Below, piece after piece: positions 7,545 through 8,266 of a stretch of 8,266 nucleotides of DNA (position 1 is its first letter; each line of letters begins with the position of its first letter). The position numbers were made by a program, and so were the translations under genes. The stretch is from Gammaproteobacteria bacterium (GTDB lineage: Bacteria > Pseudomonadota > Gammaproteobacteria > Magnimaribacterales > Magnimaribacteraceae): the NCBI GenBank assembly GCA_012965075.1, contig DTSY01000092.1, positions 1 through 8,266 on the forward strand, written 5' to 3'. The notes beneath the pieces were generated by a model. The model saw only the letters and a program-made list of their open reading frames with translations. It had not been told where the DNA came from and ran no database searches.

Positions 7545-7933
7545 TCCTCTTCTAAATTCTTCGGTTTTAAATCCAAGGAAACAGAATTAATGCAGTATCT
7601 TAGGCCAGTAGGTTGTGGGCCATCAGGAAAAACATGACCTAGATGCGCCTCACATTTTTGACAATGCACTTCAGTTCTTTTTATACCCAGAGATAGGTCT
7701 TCTTCCGCTTTCACACTTTCTTCTGAAGCAGGCTCCCAAAAACTTGGCCATCCTGTTCCCGAATCAAATTTACTGGAAGAATTAAAAAGTTCTGCTCCAC
7801 AGCAAACACAATTGTATGAACCCTCGACCTTAGTGTCGTTGTATTTTCCACTAAAAGCCGGTTCAGTCCCTTGCTCTTGCGTGACATAACGCTGTTCTGC
7901 AGTTAAATCACCTGTGTCTTTTTCATTAATCAT
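7541..7933 (-). CDS. msrB: Peptide-methionine (R)-S-oxide reductase MsrB
   Basis: Reduces R-methionine sulfoxide in proteins, normally using thioredoxin. It has 130 residues and no signal peptide, so it is cytoplasmic. Visible motifs are YVTQEQGTEPAFSG at 16-29, zinc ligands C42/C45 (NCVCCGAELF) and C91/C94 (CQKC), DSGTGWPSFWEP at 57-68, AHLGHVFPDGPQPTG at 96-110, and the catalytic C114 in LRYCINSVSL. The family's common resolving cysteine (GCGWPSF in E. coli) is Thr60 here. That is a known variant, which implies direct thioredoxin reduction or another cysteine; C44 is an extra one. The ATG follows the desaturase stop by 6 nt, with AGGA 9 nt upstream, and the stop overlaps the murJ start. Confidence 0.97.
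   Translation of the reverse strand: MINEKDTGDLTAEQRYVTQEQGTEPAFSGKYNDTKVEGSYNCVCCGAELFNSSSKFDSGTGWPSFWEPASEESVKAEEDLSLGIKRTEVHCQKCEAHLGHVFPDGPQPTGLRYCINSVSLDLKPKNLEED
7545..7549 (-). promoter_or_regulatory. Shine-Dalgarno-like GAGGA at the murJ start
   Basis: The minus strand reads GAGGA, then TTGAACCTG. There is no spacing to the annotated TTG (7544) and 6 nt to an in-frame CTG at 7538. Either the TTG initiates mainly by coupling to msrB termination, or the CTG is used and MurJ loses two residues. The sequence alone cannot decide between these. Confidence 0.4.
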
Positions 7934-7939
7934 AAAAAA

Positions 7940-8266
7940 TTATCCTGATGTCGCTTTTCTCAAAACTGAAAAATAAGATTTCTCAATGCACATCTTATCT
8001 CTTAGAGGTTCTCCTTTCAGCATTTCATGTACTTTTGGTAGGTTATACCAAGGACAGTTGGTAAAGAGATGGTGTTCTAGATGAAAGTTTACATGGTGAG
8101 GAACCAGTAAGTACCTTGTTAAAAAGGATGCCTTGGTAGTCCTGGTATTATTGAGATTAGTTTCACCTGGAGTAACTGAATGTTCAGCAATATTTCTTAT
8201 CCTAACTATTAGGCTGTAGTAGGTAAATGCAGGAATCCACCAAAGCAGGAAGTAGATAGACCAATG
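7940..8266 (-). CDS. Membrane fatty acid desaturase family protein, C-terminal 108 residues
   Basis: The frame enters from the right edge and ends at a TAA (7942-7940), so the N-terminal part, with the first histidine boxes, is outside the window. The visible part opens with a hydrophobic segment (WSIYFLLWWIPAFTYYSLIV), followed by RNIAEHS and NTRTT, then VNFHLEHHLF, which contains the third histidine box HLEHH, and NLPKVHEML. This order (AEHS, NTRTT, N-x-HLEHHLF, LP-x-xH) is typical of membrane di-iron fatty-acid desaturases, which insert double bonds into acyl chains in the inner membrane; related hydroxylases share the boxes. The substrate and the position of desaturation cannot be told from this fragment. 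It lies 6 nt before msrB, so it is probably in the same transcript. Confidence 0.9.
   Translation of the reverse strand, partial: HWSIYFLLWWIPAFTYYSLIVRIRNIAEHSVTPGETNLNNTRTTKASFLTRYLLVPHHVNFHLEHHLFTNCPWYNLPKVHEMLKGEPLRDKMCIEKSYFSVLRKATSG
7943..7946 (-). promoter_or_regulatory. Ribosome binding site of msrB
   Basis: AGGA lies 9 nt before ATG 7933 and touches the TAA stop of the upstream desaturase (7940-7942). This supports the ATG chosen and suggests co-transcription with the desaturase gene. Confidence 0.6.

Overview
The window is an AT-rich bacterial segment in which every supported gene lies on the minus strand. Read in the direction of transcription, from right to left, the order is: a membrane fatty-acid desaturase (5' part cut by the right edge), msrB, murJ, ribF, ileS, lspA, ispH, and a secreted six-EF-hand protein (3' part cut by the left edge). 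The order murJ-ribF-ileS-lspA-ispH is the conserved core found in Gammaproteobacteria (and in part in Betaproteobacteria). IleS aligns with the E. coli enzyme from its first residues, and its HIGH motif falls at the same residue numbers. A low-GC, compact, possibly marine gammaproteobacterium (for example a SAR86-like lineage) fits, but the lineage is an inference; no rRNA or other phylogenetic marker is present.

From the desaturase to ispH the genes are packed like a single operon. The junctions are: desaturase/msrB 6 nt apart, msrB/murJ overlapping by 4 nt (TTGA), murJ/ribF 2 nt apart, ribF/ileS 16 nt apart (with the start chosen here), ileS/lspA 2 nt apart, and lspA/ispH overlapping by 4 nt (ATGA). 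I see no terminator or convincing promoter between them, so polycistronic transcription with translational coupling is likely. The fkpB gene, which separates lspA and ispH in E. coli, is absent here. The only real intergenic space is 73 nt (724-796) between ispH and the EF-hand gene, which may hold a weak promoter.

The core genes serve envelope and cofactor housekeeping. MurJ flips lipid II, LspA matures lipoproteins, IspH finishes isoprenoid precursor synthesis (and so undecaprenyl phosphate), RibF makes FMN and FAD, and IleS charges tRNA-Ile. MsrB repairs oxidised methionine, and the desaturase adjusts membrane lipids. The terminal EF-hand protein is exported and probably binds calcium; its role is unknown.

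I found no RNA gene, mobile element, CRISPR array or phage gene. This is mostly an ordinary housekeeping region. The points worth a second look are the EF-hand protein, the unusual murJ start, the missing fkpB, and the two accessory genes at the head of the cluster.
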